Shown here piece after piece: positions 1 to 8,288 of a stretch of DNA of 64,000 nt (the first letter of the stretch is position 1; the number at the start of each line of letters is the position of its first letter). The DNA is from an uncultured Bacteroidota bacterium (GTDB taxonomy: Bacteria > Bacteroidota > Bacteroidia > Chitinophagales > LD1), in NCBI GenBank assembly GCA_937894725.1, contig CALAYL010000049.1, forward strand, positions 12,780-76,779, given 5' to 3'. The translations under genes and the position numbers were made by a program. The notes under the pieces are model-generated. The model saw nothing but the letters and a program-made list of their open reading frames with translations. It made no database searches and had not been told where the DNA came from.

Positions 1-437
1 AAGCCATTTCGGCCAGTTTTGTCCATATAAGTAGGCGATATACCTCTCAAAGTAGAACCAATTTTTGATTTTCCTTTTGCTTGCTCTGATGCTGCATCGA
101 GCACTTTATGCGTAGGCAAAATCAGGTGAGCTTTTTTAGAAATAAGCAAATTGCCTTTTACATCAAATCCTTTTGCTGTAAGTGTTTCAATCTCCTTGAC
201 CAAGGTCACTGGATCTATCACTACGCCATTGCCTATCACATTGGTAACCCCTGGCTGCATGATTCCGCTCGGTATGGTATGCAAAACTGTTTTTACACCA
301 TCTATTACTAAGGTGTGTCCTGCATTTGGCCCGCCCTGAAAGCGGGCTATAATATCGTAAGATGGGGCTAAAAAATCTACGATTTTCCCTTTCCCTTCAT
401 CGCCCCATTGCATTCCTAATAGTACATCTACAAACAT
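1..437 (-). CDS. purA: Adenylosuccinate synthetase, N-terminal part (cut by window edge)
   Basis: Catalyses the GTP-dependent joining of IMP and aspartate, the first committed step from IMP to AMP, in the cytosol. The visible 145 or so residues start MFVDVLLGMQWGDEGKGKI, which contains the family's GDEGKGK phosphate-binding loop, followed by the FQGGPNAGHT segment and the HTIPSG and GNGVVIDP blocks, all typical of PurA. The ATG at 437 is chosen because the WGDEGKGK loop lies a few residues in, as is usual. The rest of the gene lies beyond base 1. It follows the STAS gene by 26 bp on the same strand and probably shares its transcript. Confidence 0.95.
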   Translation of the reverse strand, partial: MFVDVLLGMQWGDEGKGKIVDFLAPSYDIIARFQGGPNAGHTLVIDGVKTVLHTIPSGIMQPGVTNVIGNGVVIDPVTLVKEIETLTAKGFDVKGNLLISKKAHLILPTHKVLDAASEQAKGKSKIGSTLRGISPTYMDKTGRNG

Positions 438-463
438 GTTGAATTATATTTTTTCGGTAAAAA

Positions 464-811
464 TTATTTAAGTAAAGCTAGTCGTTCTTGAGCATCTTGT
501 ACAGAAACTGATATCAAGAATATAGCATCCAATTTCATCATATTCATCAATTTTTGCACATTATCGGGCAGTTCAGCCAAAATCAGCTCTCCACCTGCGT
601 TGCGCACTCTCGCCAATGCGCTCATAAACATTCCAAAGCCTGTGCTATTGATAAACTTCACCTCTTTGAGAGAGAAAATAATCTTGTTTACACCAGATTC
701 TAAATTTTGTCTTACGAGTTCAAGTATAGGGCCATTTGCATGCTCTCCTAGCAGATTTCCAGAGAGATATACGACCAAAACGCCTTGTTCTATTTTCTTA
801 TTTATTTCCAT
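464..811 (-). CDS. STAS-domain protein (anti-anti-sigma factor-like)
   Basis: A 115-residue single STAS domain, the size of SpoIIAA/RsbV-type anti-sigma antagonists. The family's DSSG phosphorylation loop appears here as NSTGFG (residues 55-60), so the acceptor position would be Thr57 instead of Ser. The start codon overlaps the stop of the upstream Fur-family gene (TAATG on the minus strand), which points to translational coupling. No serine kinase or phosphatase partner is seen in the window, so its partner is unknown. In Bacteroidota such orphan STAS proteins are common. Function in partner-switching is inferred from the family only. Confidence 0.85.
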   Translation of the reverse strand: MEINKKIEQGVLVVYLSGNLLGEHANGPILELVRQNLESGVNKIIFSLKEVKFINSTGFGMFMSALARVRNAGGELILAELPDNVQKLMNMMKLDAIFLISVSVQDAQERLALLK

Positions 812-1281
812 TATTTAAGATTGTTTTTTTTAACCAAGCAATTGCCACAGATTCCGTAGCAATTTAGCGAATGATGGGTTATTTTAAAATTGAGCAAATC
901 GCCTACCATTGTTTTTATCTGTTGGATACGAGGATCACAAAACTCCACTACTTTTTTACATTCTATACAGATGACATGGTCGTGTTGCTTGTAGCCAAAT
1001 GACTTTTCGTATTGTGCTTGATTGCGCCCAAACTGGTGTTTTTTAATCAAATCGCAGGTGACGAGCAGATCTAGTGAGTTGTAAACAGTGGCACGACTCA
1101 CATTTATTTTTTTGGCTGTAAGGTCTATATAAAATTGCTCCGCCTCAAAATGGTCGGTTCGTGCATATACCTCCTCAAGTATAGCAAAGCGTTCGGGAGT
1201 TTTGCGCAAGCCTCTCTGCTCCAAGTAGGCGGAGAATATCTTTTTTACCTCTTCAAATGTTTCAATCGATGTCACCCACAA
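811..1281 (-). CDS. Fur-family transcriptional regulator
   Basis: A 156-residue metal-responsive repressor of the Fur/PerR/Zur superfamily. Residues 25-75 form the winged helix with the recognition segment VSRATVYNSLDLL. The metal-binding part shows the QHDHVICIEC motif (His100, His102, Cys105, Cys108) and a second CxxC (Cys145, Cys148) near the C-terminus, giving the structural zinc site. Which metal or peroxide it senses cannot be told from sequence. It is followed directly by the STAS gene and purA on the same strand. A nearby superoxide dismutase and TonB receptor are possible targets, but no clear Fur box was recognised. Confidence 0.9.
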   Translation of the reverse strand: MWVTSIETFEEVKKIFSAYLEQRGLRKTPERFAILEEVYARTDHFEAEQFYIDLTAKKINVSRATVYNSLDLLVTCDLIKKHQFGRNQAQYEKSFGYKQHDHVICIECKKVVEFCDPRIQQIKTMVGDLLNFKITHHSLNCYGICGNCLVKKNNLK

Positions 1282-1337
1282 ATATACCCTTTTTGCCTAT
1301 CATTTTTGTGATGTTGATAGAAATTGGAAAAGATAGT

Positions 1338-4300
1338 CTAATGGTAGTTTTTATGGTAAAAATGTAAGTAATTGCCTACTCGCTTTGTATTAATAAGCGT
1401 AGTGTAATTTAGCGAAGATATGGCGAAAATATAGACCTGATTTGACTCAAGCCCAGTAGCTAATTTCAAATTCTGGCGTAGTTTGTTTTCAAAACTGAGT
1501 GCTTGTGCTTTGTTATCAAAGGGCTTTATTACAATCAACTTATTATTTGCATCAATAAAAACAGAACGGTTAGAAAATCTAGTTTCTGGCGTTTTGTCCT
1601 GCTCAAATGCATCTATTTTTGCAAAAATATCATTAGAATAATAAATCGGATTTGCATAATAGATGATAATCATATGCGGTGCATTGTCACTCAATCCGTA
1701 TAGGTCTTCTTGATCGGTAGTATCGGAATTTATGGTTTCTACAATTTTTGGTGCTGGTGGAGCTACTGCTTTTGTAGTGTCTATAGGCTTCACCTCGGTA
1801 TTGATTAGAGGGGCAGTTGACTTTGCAGTGTCTTTGACTTCGACATTCGGCTTAGTCTTAGCCACGGTATCTTTGACTACCGGCTTTTCAATAGGCTTAG
1901 CAGGCTCTTCGATAGTTGTTTTTGGCACTTCGATTGGTTTCTTTGGCTCAGTAGTAGTTGACTTAGCAGTGCTCAGGGTGTCTTTAACTGTAGCTATATT
2001 TGCAGGCACAGTGTCGATAACTGGGACTGGCACTTCCTTACTCAAATCCTTCATAGGCAATTGTGAGCTATTGAGGGTTGCCAATAGGTTTTCGGCTACT
2101 GCTCCTTCTGGCGTATCCTTGTGCTTTTGGATAATTTTATTGAGTGATTGTATGTAGTCGTCAAGGCGATTTTGCTTGGATTCTACAAGCGCATTAAGCA
2201 AATCAAATTTGGGCTTTAACGGATTAGGGTTGTACTCTACATCCGCTAGCTTACACTTTTGAATAGCAGAAGCGTACAATCCGTTTTCATAATCTACATA
2301 AGCAGATTGATAGAAAGTATTGAGTGCATTTTGCTCTTTTTTCTCTGCTTCAAAATAAGATGGGTCTTGTAAAAACTTAGCAATTTTACTTTCAGGATAT
2401 TCATTGATGATTCGTGATCTATAATCTTGTTTTTGCGTGTTTTTATTCATCAAATCGCCTAGAAGATAAAGCTGATAATAAGTTTCGAGGCTTAGCTTAT
2501 TATTAGGAAAACGCTTGCTGAGCTCATCAAATTTTTGATTTGCTTTTCGATTATTTTTCAAATCTGATTTATAGATAACGCCCGCTGTGTAAAATGCGTC
2601 AATCAATTTTTCATTTGAAAGATTGATTTTTTCGGGTGTCATAGGTAGTCCAGCTATCATCTTGTCTATGTCTGAACCTGTATCGGCTTTGCTATCTTGA
2701 TCGCTAGTGCCGGAGTTTGTATCCGTATTGCTTGACATATCTGCAATAGTGCTTTTCGCTTTTCTACGCCAATTTTCTTCTAATTTTCGCTGTCCCCATC
2801 GTTTTATAAATTCAGTGTATCCATTGCTACGCATTACCGTATTAGAAAAGTACCACGCACCTGCTGTGTTGGTATTTGAATTAGTATTGAGCGTGTTATT
2901 GTTGTTATTAAACACATTGTTGACTTGGGCTTGCGACTCTTTTTCCGATTTTTTCTCACGGTCGTCCATCAGCTTTTTGATAGTCCTTTCTCTCTCGCTC
3001 ACCGACATTTTAGCCAACCGTTGCAAACTATCTTCGCTAGATATGATAGAAAGTTGCTCCACTAATTTGCCTAACACATTTGCACGCATCGCCACTTCCT
3101 CATAGGCAGTATCTTTCTTAGGCAATCCGAGTAGTGTACTGTCGTAATAGAATTTTGCAGAAGTGTACATTTCTTCTTCATAATCCATGTGCGCCAATCG
3201 TAGAAAAGAAAGCGATTTTTGTTCTAGATTGCTGGTAGAACTCGCCACCGATTTTTGATACCATTCTCTTGCTTTAGGTCGATTGTTTTCATCTTGTGCG
3301 ATTTCACCCAATTCAAAATAAATCTGATCTAAGTAATCGCTATATTTTCCATCGCGCGACATTTTTACCAATGCCTTTTTTACACCATCGATATTAATTT
3401 TGCCTTTTCGAGCTATACGATTTTGTTGAATTTGCGCAAAAAACTCAGCATCATAGCCAGGATTTGACTTTAGCGCGAGTGCATAGTATTGTACAGACTT
3501 AGCTTTATCACCCAGTCTTTCATATATCTGCGCTAATGCGATAGCAGGTCGAAGGCGGAGTTTTTTCTTTTTTACTTTTGCTAAATAGAGCGCTAAGGGC
3601 AGGGTCGCTTGGCTCCAATCCTTTTTGGCTATGTAAAGATTAGCCTCGACAAGCAACAACTCATTGTCTAGGTTTTTGTAAAACTGATCATCGTTTTTAG
3701 CATATTGGATAATACTTGCTGCTTCATTAAATTTGCCTTTGGCCGTATATGCCTTTGCCATCCAAAGCATGGCTTCAGCTCTAGCTGGCTCATGTACAAA
3801 AATACTGTAACTAGGTCGCTCATCAATTTTTTCGAGTACTAAATTCCCTTTTTCGTCAAGTCTCTTTTTGAATTTTGCTCTTTTTTTCGGCTTTTTCTTT
3901 TTTGATGGCTTTACATTTTTGCCCTTTAGTCTTTTGACCTCTTTTACATAATCCACTCCATCTTTATACTCGGTAGTGACAAAACGCAGGTTCTGTATAG
4001 ACTTGTCATAATCGCCTTTGAGAAAATTAGCTCGGGCTATCATTAAGAAATGGTCATCTACAAAATTTGAATACTTATGTATCTGAATCGATTTTTCACA
4101 ACGCTTTTCGATATCTTCAAGATCGCCTTTAAAACTAGCACAAGCTGTTTTGTCGGAATAAAAATAAACAGGTATAACTTCTTTGTAATCGTCCTTATAG
4201 CCTTTTTGAGCGCCTTGCAACACGACCTTCATCTTTTCCTTAGCATTGAAATAGGCGTTGTATCGCGAAGTAAGATCGCTATACTGCTGCACAGGGAAAG

Positions 4301-4382
4301 GTGCCTGATTGGTAGTAGCGCATCCTGATATGCCAAGAATGATAAAAAGAATTAAAAAATGATGTAACTTACCGTATCGCAA
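1338..4382 (-). CDS. sprE: T9SS-associated TPR lipoprotein PorW/SprE
   Basis: A 1014-residue outer-membrane-associated lipoprotein. It starts with a lipoprotein signal ending in the lipobox ISGC (Cys21). The segment just after it (SRYNAYFNAKEKM) and the repeats such as HFLMIARANFLKGDYDKSI match the start of SprE/PorW proteins of the type IX secretion system. Several TPR-like helical pairs run to about residue 760, interrupted by an Asn/Ser/Thr-rich low-complexity stretch (about 490-570). A Pro/Thr/Lys-rich linker (about 780-890) precedes the C-terminal domain ending NYLHFYHKNYH, also typical of the family. SprE/PorW is needed for T9SS secretion, which fits the five T9SS cargo genes further on. 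Confidence 0.88.
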   Translation of the reverse strand: MRYGKLHHFLILFIILGISGCATTNQAPFPVQQYSDLTSRYNAYFNAKEKMKVVLQGAQKGYKDDYKEVIPVYFYSDKTACASFKGDLEDIEKRCEKSIQIHKYSNFVDDHFLMIARANFLKGDYDKSIQNLRFVTTEYKDGVDYVKEVKRLKGKNVKPSKKKKPKKRAKFKKRLDEKGNLVLEKIDERPSYSIFVHEPARAEAMLWMAKAYTAKGKFNEAASIIQYAKNDDQFYKNLDNELLLVEANLYIAKKDWSQATLPLALYLAKVKKKKLRLRPAIALAQIYERLGDKAKSVQYYALALKSNPGYDAEFFAQIQQNRIARKGKINIDGVKKALVKMSRDGKYSDYLDQIYFELGEIAQDENNRPKAREWYQKSVASSTSNLEQKSLSFLRLAHMDYEEEMYTSAKFYYDSTLLGLPKKDTAYEEVAMRANVLGKLVEQLSIISSEDSLQRLAKMSVSERERTIKKLMDDREKKSEKESQAQVNNVFNNNNNTLNTNSNTNTAGAWYFSNTVMRSNGYTEFIKRWGQRKLEENWRRKAKSTIADMSSNTDTNSGTSDQDSKADTGSDIDKMIAGLPMTPEKINLSNEKLIDAFYTAGVIYKSDLKNNRKANQKFDELSKRFPNNKLSLETYYQLYLLGDLMNKNTQKQDYRSRIINEYPESKIAKFLQDPSYFEAEKKEQNALNTFYQSAYVDYENGLYASAIQKCKLADVEYNPNPLKPKFDLLNALVESKQNRLDDYIQSLNKIIQKHKDTPEGAVAENLLATLNSSQLPMKDLSKEVPVPVIDTVPANIATVKDTLSTAKSTTTEPKKPIEVPKTTIEEPAKPIEKPVVKDTVAKTKPNVEVKDTAKSTAPLINTEVKPIDTTKAVAPPAPKIVETINSDTTDQEDLYGLSDNAPHMIIIYYANPIYYSNDIFAKIDAFEQDKTPETRFSNRSVFIDANNKLIVIKPFDNKAQALSFENKLRQNLKLATGLESNQVYIFAISSLNYTTLINTKRVGNYLHFYHKNYH

Positions 4383-4417
4383 AATAATAGTTCTAATTTT
4401 TTTCTAGTCTTAAACGA

Positions 4418-4425
4418 CAAATTTA
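4418..4425 (-). promoter_or_regulatory. Candidate -7 box for the sprE/porW gene
   Basis: On the minus strand this reads TAAATTTG, an exact match to the Bacteroidota -7 consensus TAnnTTTG, 36 nt before the ATG at 4382. A TTTC lies about 22 bp upstream, a weak -33 candidate. The 85-bp interval is shared with the divergent M23 peptidase gene. Sequence match only. Confidence 0.4.
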
Positions 4426-4467
4426 TTGTTTTGTAGGACAATTAAACGAAAGTACGCATTTTTTATT

Positions 4468-5349
4468 ATGGCAAAAAAGATTAAAACATCGCAAAACGAA
4501 TCTCTCAAATCAAAGTTTCGCTTTGTAGTATTGAATGATGCGACCTTTGAAGAGAAGTTTTCGATGATATTGAGCAGGAGAAATGTGTGGGTATTTATAA
4601 GTGCCATGGTATTTATTTTGGTCATACTCACCGCTAGTGCTATTGTTTACACCCCTTTGAAATATTTTATTCCTGGTTTTGGTGACTATAATTACAGAAG
4701 TCAGATAATGGCATTAAAAATAGATACAGATTCACTGGAGCGCACTTTGACGGCAAGAAATCTTAAAACAGAAGTGATGCTCAAAATCTTAAATGATAGT
4801 GTAATGACTGACCCTTCAGATTATACGTTAAATGATACACAAAAAAAGACAAGCGGGCAAATAGAGCTGCCACCCGTATCTGATGCAGAAAAAGAATTGA
4901 GGAGTGAGATCAACGACTTAGAAAGTTTTGCTATAAATTATGGAAAAAGAGGAAAAGTAGATGCTGCGGCATTGCTCAATGAATATCATTTTATGCAACC
5001 TACATCGGGTGTGGTGACCGATGAATATAATATAAACACCGGGCATTATGGTATAGATATAGCCGCAAAAAGTGATGAACCAGTACAAGCAACACTTGAT
5101 GGAACGGTTATCAGCACTGGATTTGAAGTAGAAACAGGATATTCTATCACCATACAGCATAAAGACAATTTAGTGACACTATATAAGCACAATGCGAAGC
5201 TATTCAAATCTGTGGGCAACCTGGTAAAAGCAGGCGATATTATAGCCGCTGTAGGCTCTACGGGCTCCACCTCCACTGGTCCACATTTGCACTTTGAGAT
5301 TTGGCATCTTGGAAAACCCTTGAATCCTAAAGATTTTATTGTATTTTAG
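4468..5349 (+). CDS. M23 (LytM-type) metallopeptidase, membrane-anchored
   Basis: A 293-residue peptidoglycan endopeptidase. One TM segment lies near residues 39-60 (VFISAMVFILVILTASAIVY), followed by a short helical periplasmic stretch, then the LytM domain. The zinc ligands are visible: HYGID (HxxxD) and the HLHFEIW motif (HxH). The active site is therefore intact. The ATG at 4468 (MAKKIKTSQ) is preferred over the in-frame ATG at 4426, which would add 14 residues of leader with no family character. Bactofilin follows 24 bp downstream on the same strand, a pairing known in other phyla where bactofilins place M23 enzymes to shape the wall. Confidence 0.92.
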   Translation: MAKKIKTSQNESLKSKFRFVVLNDATFEEKFSMILSRRNVWVFISAMVFILVILTASAIVYTPLKYFIPGFGDYNYRSQIMALKIDTDSLERTLTARNLKTEVMLKILNDSVMTDPSDYTLNDTQKKTSGQIELPPVSDAEKELRSEINDLESFAINYGKRGKVDAAALLNEYHFMQPTSGVVTDEYNINTGHYGIDIAAKSDEPVQATLDGTVISTGFEVETGYSITIQHKDNLVTLYKHNAKLFKSVGNLVKAGDIIAAVGSTGSTSTGPHLHFEIWHLGKPLNPKDFIVF

Positions 5350-5373
5350 CTAGACAAAACTAGTACAAAACCC

Positions 5374-5790
5374 ATGAGTATGTTCGGTAAAAAAGAAGAA
5401 GGCACGTCAAACCCTAAGTCAATGAATCAATTGGGAGCTGGCACTTCGATAGTCGGTAATATTGAGTCAGATGCAGATATTAGAATAGATGGAAAGCTAC
5501 ATGGCAACGTATATACAAAAGGCAAATTGGTATTAGGAACTAATGCTATAATAGAGGGTGACGCAACATGCGTAAATGGCTATATTGAAGGCAAAATCAA
5601 TGGCAAAATAGAATGCAGCGATTTGCTGATTTTAGCTAAGACCTCTTTTGTATCAGGCGATATCGTAATCAAAAAACTAGTGGTAGAAGAAGGGGCTAAA
5701 TTTAATGGCCGCTGTACCATGGGAGTACAAGTAGCCCGCAATACGGATGGTGTAGAAACTACTACCGTAAAATCTATGAAGCAGGCCTAA
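5374..5790 (+). CDS. Bactofilin (polymer-forming cytoskeletal protein)
   Basis: A 138-residue bactofilin. After a short polar N-tail the beta-helix core runs from about residue 22 to 120, with the repeated short strands DADIRIDGKLHGNVY, NGYIEGKINGKIEC and VSGDIVIKKLVVEEG. Bactofilins polymerise without nucleotide into non-polar filaments on the inner membrane. It is co-directional with, and close to, the M23 peptidase, so a joint role in local wall remodelling is likely. It may share a transcript with that gene. The next gene is convergent. Confidence 0.93.
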   Translation: MSMFGKKEEGTSNPKSMNQLGAGTSIVGNIESDADIRIDGKLHGNVYTKGKLVLGTNAIIEGDATCVNGYIEGKINGKIECSDLLILAKTSFVSGDIVIKKLVVEEGAKFNGRCTMGVQVARNTDGVETTTVKSMKQA

Positions 5791-5801
5791 AAAAGGCTAA
5801 C

Positions 5802-6167
5802 CTATTTCTTAAAAAAAATACGAACGGCAATTAGTATCAGGAGTACAGAAAATATTTTCTCCATGTATTCGCGCTTTATCAAGTAATTTGTCTTAGCACC
5901 CAACAATGCTCCGAAGAAAAAGCCTAGTGCAATTAATGCAGCTGCTTTGATATTTAGATTTCCATTTTGATAAAAAGTAATTGCAGCTAAAATACCTACT
6001 GGTGCTAAGATAGCACCCAAAGATGTTCCTTGTGCATCACGGAGCGAAAACCCATAAATAAACATCAAGGCAGGCACGATAATCACCCCACCGCCTATAC
6101 CCATCAATCCACTAAGCCATCCCGCAGCTAAGCCAATGGCCAAAAAACCTAAGAGTTGTAAATCCAT
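5802..6167 (-). CDS. TauE/SafE-family permease, half-size
   Basis: A 121-residue membrane protein with four hydrophobic segments. The GLMGIGGGVIIVPAL motif is the hallmark of the TSUP (TauE/SafE) family of anion and sulfite exporters. Full members have about 250 residues and two such repeats; this gene has one, so it presumably works as a dimer. No second half is seen next to it, and the frame ends with a normal stop, so it does not look like a recent truncation. The substrate cannot be told. It lies 11 bp downstream of the superoxide dismutase gene on the same strand, and may be co-transcribed with it. Confidence 0.82.
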   Translation of the reverse strand: MDLQLLGFLAIGLAAGWLSGLMGIGGGVIIVPALMFIYGFSLRDAQGTSLGAILAPVGILAAITFYQNGNLNIKAAALIALGFFFGALLGAKTNYLIKREYMEKIFSVLLILIAVRIFFKK

Positions 6168-6178
6168 TAAGTAATAAA

Positions 6179-6910
6179 TTATCGTTCGTTAAAATGCTTT
6201 TCTGCTTCTGCCCAATTGACTAAATTCCAATAGGCATTGATATAATCAGCGCGTCTATTTTGGTATTTTAAATAGTACGCATGCTCCCATACATCCAAAT
6301 TGATAATTGGGGTTCCTTTTTCGACCATTATTTTCGTCATTAGGGGATTGTCTTGATTAGCTGTAGAGACGATGCTTAACTTGCCCTTTTTATCAGTAAT
6401 CAGCCATGCCCAACCTGACCCAAATCTGCTTTTTGCGGCTGTATCAAACTCAGATTTCATTTTTTCAAAACTACCAAAATCTCTATCTATAGCCGTAGCC
6501 AAATTTCCGATAGGTATCTTAATCGGATTTGGAGAGATTATTTTCCAAAAGAGGGAATGGTTATAGTGGCCTCCGCCATTATTTCTAATGGGGGTATCGG
6601 TAGATTGTATTTTTGACAAAAGACGTTCGATTGAGTATCGCTCCAGCCTAGTGTCCTTGACCGCTTCGTTTAGTTTAAAAACATAACCAGCATGATGCTT
6701 AGTATAGTGTATTTCCATGGTGCGAGCATCAATATAAGGTTCAAGTGAATCATAAGAAAAACCAAGTTCTGGCAGCTTAAATCCACCCATACCATCATCT
6801 AGGGATATGGACGAAAATTCGCTTGGCAAACTGGCCGTAAGTGAATTAGGTTTTAAAAACAAAGTAAGCGAACCAAGTGCCGCTGTTTTCAAAAAATTAC
6901 GTTTATTCAT
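6179..6910 (-). CDS. Superoxide dismutase, Mn/Fe type, exported
   Basis: A 243-residue enzyme that dismutates superoxide. The four metal ligands are present: His68 (HYTKHHAGYV), His118 (GGGHYNHSLFW), Asp206 and His210 (LDVWEHAYY). The TANQD segment carries the Gln typical of Mn-type enzymes. Unlike cytosolic SODs it has an extra N-terminal leader of about 27 residues, NKRNFLKTAALGSLTLFL, which resembles a Tat signal but has KR where Tat usually has RR. Export to the periplasm is therefore likely but the route is uncertain. It sits 76 bp after the ABC permease gene; a TTTG with a 19-bp spacer to a TA-containing box lies in that gap, so it may have its own promoter. Confidence 0.93.
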   Translation of the reverse strand: MNKRNFLKTAALGSLTLFLKPNSLTASLPSEFSSISLDDGMGGFKLPELGFSYDSLEPYIDARTMEIHYTKHHAGYVFKLNEAVKDTRLERYSIERLLSKIQSTDTPIRNNGGGHYNHSLFWKIISPNPIKIPIGNLATAIDRDFGSFEKMKSEFDTAAKSRFGSGWAWLITDKKGKLSIVSTANQDNPLMTKIMVEKGTPIINLDVWEHAYYLKYQNRRADYINAYWNLVNWAEAEKHFNER

Positions 6911-6986
6911 TTTCTTGTTCTCTATAAACGCAAGGTACTAAATTGGATTCAGCTTGCATCAAAAAAAATCATAACATTTTCAAAAA

Positions 6987-8282
6987 CTACTGCTTCATTC
7001 GAGGGTCTAAAGCATCTGTAAGACCCTCTCCTATTAGGTTAAAGATGGTAACAGTAATAAAGATGGCAAAACCAGGAAAAATAGCCAACCACCAAGCTTG
7101 CGGCACTTGTCGGGCATAAGAGAGTAGCTGCCCCCAAGTCACGGTGTCGGCAGGTCCTAATCCTAAAAATGAAAGGGTGGACTCTGTAAGAATAGCCGAT
7201 GCTATACCAAAAGCAATAGATATCAATACTGGAGAAAGTGCATTGGGAATGGCATGTTTGAAAAGTGTGCGTGCATTTGAGTAACCAAGGGAATTAGCAG
7301 CTTCGATAAATTCGAGGCTACGTACTTTCAACAGTTCTGCACGAATAAATCGAGCAATACCTGTCCATCCTGTAAGACCGATTATCATCATAATGACATA
7401 AAGATTCGGTTTTTTGATAATAGAGATTATCAAGAGAATCAAAAACAAAGTAGGCACCGAATTGAGTATCTCAATAATACGGGAGATAATCATATCGAAA
7501 GGTACATTGACTTGCTTGCCTAAAAAAGGAATTTTCTTTAAGGGTATTACCAATAAATTGAGCGCAAATAAAACTGCTGCAAAAATGACTAAACTAATAG
7601 CTAATTGAAACAAACCTGCGCCCAAAGATTTACCCAAAGCATCGGTAATTTGATATGAGCGGGCCGAAAATCCTATGAAAAAAGAGAAGTAAAGTCCTAT
7701 AATATTTATCCAAAATCGTATTCGAGAAATCTTAAAATTATCATCACCCAAAAAACCCGCTAAAGCGCCCATCAAAATACCAATCAATGAGGCAATAGCC
7801 ATAGATATAATCCCTACGGTCATGGCTATTTTAGTACCATGAATCATACCCGAAAGCACATCTCTACCTAGCTCATCTGTACCAAACCAATGCTTATATC
7901 TGAGTGATGGGATATTCTGCTCCTCGAGTGGACTCACCGAGTGGATGTTGTTGTCATCTTGATTCATTGGCAAGTATGGCACTGGTGGAAATATGGCAAA
8001 ATCGTAGTTTATTTCTTTCCAATTGGTGCTAGAAAAACCATTCGGCAAGCTCACTATGCCCATATCTGAAAAATATTCTCTCACTATCGGCATGCGAATT
8101 TCTCCATTGTACTTGCAGATAAGCGGTTTTTCATTGGCCAAAAATGGAGCAAACAATGCTATCACAACTAAAAAACCTGCGATCCAAAGTGATACTACAG
8201 CCGTTTTTTTCTTGTTGAACTGACGTTTTACATACGCCCAATAACGTTGATCTTTTTCTTTATTTTCAATCTGGTTAGCCAT
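6987..8282 (-). CDS. Oligopeptide-type ABC transporter permease, OppC/DppC-like
   Basis: A 431-residue inner-membrane permease. The C-terminal half has the BPD_transp_1 fold with the EAA-type loop (EAANSLGYSNARTLFKHAIPN), which docks the ATPase. The first TM is near residues 30-50, followed by an extended periplasmic stretch to about residue 150 that contains HWFGTDELGRDV, a classical OppC motif. It is longer than the usual 300 residues because of that loop and a second insertion around residues 195-260. It is the last gene of the cluster with OppB and the binding protein. No ATPase subunit is encoded here, so it must rely on subunits made elsewhere. Confidence 0.92.
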   Translation of the reverse strand: MANQIENKEKDQRYWAYVKRQFNKKKTAVVSLWIAGFLVVIALFAPFLANEKPLICKYNGEIRMPIVREYFSDMGIVSLPNGFSSTNWKEINYDFAIFPPVPYLPMNQDDNNIHSVSPLEEQNIPSLRYKHWFGTDELGRDVLSGMIHGTKIAMTVGIISMAIASLIGILMGALAGFLGDDNFKISRIRFWINIIGLYFSFFIGFSARSYQITDALGKSLGAGLFQLAISLVIFAAVLFALNLLVIPLKKIPFLGKQVNVPFDMIISRIIEILNSVPTLFLILLIISIIKKPNLYVIMMIIGLTGWTGIARFIRAELLKVRSLEFIEAANSLGYSNARTLFKHAIPNALSPVLISIAFGIASAILTESTLSFLGLGPADTVTWGQLLSYARQVPQAWWLAIFPGFAIFITVTIFNLIGEGLTDALDPRMKQ

Positions 8283-8288
8283 TATTTC

